8,574 bases of DNA from Bacteroidota bacterium (lineage in GTDB: Bacteria; CLD3; SB21): assembly GCA_020438245.1 (NCBI GenBank), contig JAGQUY010000035.1, positions 1 through 8,574 of the forward strand, written 5' to 3'. Shown here piece by piece: positions 7,163-8,574 of the stretch (the first letter of the stretch is position 1; every line of letters begins with the position of its first letter). Under the pieces are notes generated by a model, which ran no database searches, was not told the origin of the DNA, and worked only from the letters and a program-made list of their open reading frames with translations. A program made the position numbers and the translations under genes.

Positions 7163-7918
7163 TTAGATTACTTTTGCTTCTTCATGAAGGAGACGAACCA
7201 ATTCCGGCACGCCATCCAATCCCTGGCTGACCATTTTACCGGCAGCACGCGGTGGCGGCAATTCCAACCCGACGGTCTCAACCTTGGAAGCTTGATTGAC
7301 CGGTTCCTTCTTTTCAAGCGGTTTCTTTTTCGCAGCCATGATACCTTTGAGGTTCGGCAAGCGGGGCTCATTCAATCCCTTTTGAGTACCGATAACGGCG
7401 GGCAACGGCAGTTCAACAACCTCAGTACCGCCTTCAATCTCCCGTTCTGCAGTCAATCTTTTTGCCGCAGGATCCGCGTCCAATTTGACCACTACGGTTA
7501 CACACGGAAGGTCCAAATACTCGGCAACCAGCTGTGCGGTTTGAGAGCTATCCTCATCAATGGCTTGTTTTCCAAACAAAACCAGATCACTACCCATGGT
7601 TTTGATTTGCTCGGCCAAAGCGATGGCAACGTCTCCCTGAAAATCACCCTCGGTCCTCAACAGGACGGCCTTGTCGGCGCCCATAGCCAAAGCCTTGCGA
7701 ATATCGTTCTCAGCTCGATCCGGGCCCAAGGTAAGAACGGTAACTTCTCCGCCGTGTTTCTCTTTTAACCGGATCGCCTCTTCGATGGCAAATTCGTCAT
7801 GAGGGTTGATCACGAAATTTACGGAAGAGAGATCCAAGCTCTTCCCGTCGGCACCGATCTTGACACGAGTTTCGCTGTCCGGTACTTGTTTCATGCAAAC
7901 GACAATATTCACGGGCAT
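7163..7918 (-). CDS. etfB: Electron transfer flavoprotein subunit beta
   Basis: EtfB is the partner of EtfA; in classical ETFs it holds a structural AMP and docks the client dehydrogenase. The 251-residue product shows NPHDEFAIEEAIRLKEK (38-54), ALAMGADKAV (76-85), the nucleotide-site motif GKQAIDEDSSQTAQ (116-129) and the EtfB signature running from ERE (158-160) through LPAVIGTQKGLNEPR (172-186). The recognition loop follows (LPNLKGIMAAKKKP, 187-200). GKQAID-D--QTAQ resembles the classical mitochondrial-type (group 1) protein more than the DGDTAQVGP pattern of bifurcating ETFs; this is from memory of the families. Translation starts at ATG 7918 with a close GAGG (7921-7924). It is 104 bp downstream of rpoD and probably has its own promoter. 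No acyl-CoA dehydrogenase or ETF:quinone oxidoreductase gene is in the window. Confidence 0.96.
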   Translation of the reverse strand: MPVNIVVCMKQVPDSETRVKIGADGKSLDLSSVNFVINPHDEFAIEEAIRLKEKHGGEVTVLTLGPDRAENDIRKALAMGADKAVLLRTEGDFQGDVAIALAEQIKTMGSDLVLFGKQAIDEDSSQTAQLVAEYLDLPCVTVVVKLDADPAAKRLTAEREIEGGTEVVELPLPAVIGTQKGLNEPRLPNLKGIMAAKKKPLEKKEPVNQASKVETVGLELPPPRAAGKMVSQGLDGVPELVRLLHEEAKVI

Positions 7919-7944
7919 TTCCTCAATTTTTCTTAAAAAGCGCC

Positions 7945-7975
7945 CTAAAGTAGCAAAAAATGCAAAGGAATCAAA
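7945..7975 (-). promoter_or_regulatory. Candidate promoter of etfBA, resembling the Bacteroidota -33/-7 type
   Basis: On the minus strand TTTG (7972-7975) is followed after 19 bp by TACTTTAG (7945-7952). This fits the Bacteroidota pattern TTTG / TAnnTTTG with one mismatch in the conserved positions. The same stretch can be read as TTGATT, 16 bp, then an extended -10 TGCTACTTT. It lies in the rpoD-etfB gap, 26 bp upstream of the etfB start, giving a leader of about 20 nt. The rest of the gap (7919-8022) shows no intrinsic terminator for rpoD. Confidence 0.35.
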
Positions 7976-8022
7976 TGATTTTTAGCCAGGTTTTGGCAAT
8001 TTGAAGCACGAAAAGGGCCCGT

Positions 8023-8574
8023 TCAGCCAAGATAATGCCTCAGGACACTGCTCCGGCTGGTGTGACGAAGACGACGAATGGCTTTTTCCTTAATCTGGCG
8101 AACCCGCTCCCGGGTCAGATTGAATTTTTCGCCAATTTCCTCAAGCGTTAGCGGATGGTCGGTCTCCAAACCGTAGTATAGCTTGATCACCTCTGCCTCC
8201 CGAGGGCTTAGTGTCTCAAGAGCTCTCTTGATCTCTATTTTCAGCGACTCGGTCAACAAGTCTTGGTCCGGAGGTTCCTGCTGTTCGTTCTCGATGACGT
8301 CCATCAACGTGTTGTTTTCTGAATCGTGAATGGGCTCATCCATGCTCACGTGCCGACCGGACATTTGCAGGGTGTTGGTGACTTCGTAGGAAGTGAGCTC
8401 AAGAATATCGGCGATTTCCTCAGCGTTGGGTTCCCGTTCAAACTCCTGCTCCAGGTCGCTGTACACCTTGCCAATTTTGTTCAGCGTGCCGATTTTATTG
8501 AGCGGCAGCCTTACCACGCGCGACTGTTCCGCAAGAGCTTGCAGAATAGACTGACGAATCCACCAAACAGCGTA
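8023..8574 (-). CDS. rpoD: RNA polymerase primary sigma factor RpoD (sigma70), C-terminal part, 5' truncated by the window edge
   Basis: RpoD directs RNA polymerase to housekeeping promoters. The frame is open to the window edge and encodes 183 residues. It opens with YAVWWIRQSI, the end of region 2.3/2.4 that recognises the -10 element, and continues through ALAEQSRVVRLPLNKIG into region 3 (EFEREPNAEEIADILELT, then SGRHVSMDEP). Region 4 follows: LSPREAEVIKLYYGLETDHP and the -35-binding helix-turn-helix LTLEEIGEKFNLTRERVRQI (about 142-161). It ends in HYLG, typical of the short FCB-group RpoD. The GTG at 8515-8517 encodes an internal Val and is not the start, because conserved region 2.4 reads straight through it. 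Regions 1-2.2 lie beyond the window. It sits 104 bp upstream of etfB on the same strand. Confidence 0.97.
   Translation of the reverse strand, partial: YAVWWIRQSILQALAEQSRVVRLPLNKIGTLNKIGKVYSDLEQEFEREPNAEEIADILELTSYEVTNTLQMSGRHVSMDEPIHDSENNTLMDVIENEQQEPPDQDLLTESLKIEIKRALETLSPREAEVIKLYYGLETDHPLTLEEIGEKFNLTRERVRQIKEKAIRRLRHTSRSSVLRHYLG

Noticed and set aside
8011..8022. GGGCCC-containing stretch after rpoD as a terminator
   Set aside because: It has no hairpin with a loop and T-run; the palindrome is only 6 bp.
8023..8517. A stand-alone 164-residue sigma-like protein starting at the GTG at 8517
   Set aside because: The frame stays open to the window edge and encodes conserved region 2.4 upstream, so this is the C-terminal part of a full RpoD.

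Overview
The window is a compact, gene-dense stretch of bacterial chromosome made almost entirely of housekeeping genes, arranged as two convergent blocks. The plus-strand block (1-4607) holds the end of a division and cell wall (dcw) cluster, ftsQ (5' truncated), ftsA and ftsZ, followed by a strong intrinsic terminator. A separately transcribed PLP-dependent alpha-oxoamine synthase (serine palmitoyltransferase / KBL / BioF family) comes next. The minus-strand block, read from the right edge, holds the C-terminal part of the primary sigma factor (rpoD, truncated by the window edge), the electron transfer flavoprotein pair etfB-etfA, and rho. The blocks meet at 4608-4683 over one hairpin that can terminate transcription from both sides.

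Organism (inference): the sigma factor fragment, with YAVWWIRQSILQALAEQSR followed by VVRLPLNKIG and a C-terminal LRHYLG, strongly resembles the short RpoD of the Bacteroidota/Chlorobiota (FCB) group. The oxoamine synthase also resembles FCB serine palmitoyltransferase-like enzymes. Rho is a standard-length protein (429 aa) without the long N-terminal insertion usual in Bacteroidota. Most starts carry clear Shine-Dalgarno sequences, unlike typical Bacteroidota. I therefore favour a non-Bacteroidota FCB lineage (for example a KSB1-, Marinimicrobia- or Calditrichota-like bacterium), with low certainty at phylum level.

How the genes work together: FtsQ, FtsA and FtsZ form the early divisome, with FtsZ tethered to the membrane through the FtsA C-terminal helix. 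EtfAB passes electrons from acyl-CoA and similar dehydrogenases toward the quinone pool. It looks like the classical group 1 type and not an obvious bifurcating type. RpoD and Rho are the global initiation and termination factors. The oxoamine synthase condenses an amino acid with an acyl-CoA, and its exact substrates cannot be fixed from sequence.

No mobile element, CRISPR array, tRNA, rRNA or phage gene is visible, and I see no clear candidate for a wholly new system. The points most worth a second look are a roughly 12-15 residue insertion in the catalytic domain of the oxoamine synthase, and a near-consensus promoter with a 13-bp imperfect inverted repeat at the head of a ~157-nt rho leader. 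No intergenic stretch exceeds 300 bases; the longest is 5974-6172.
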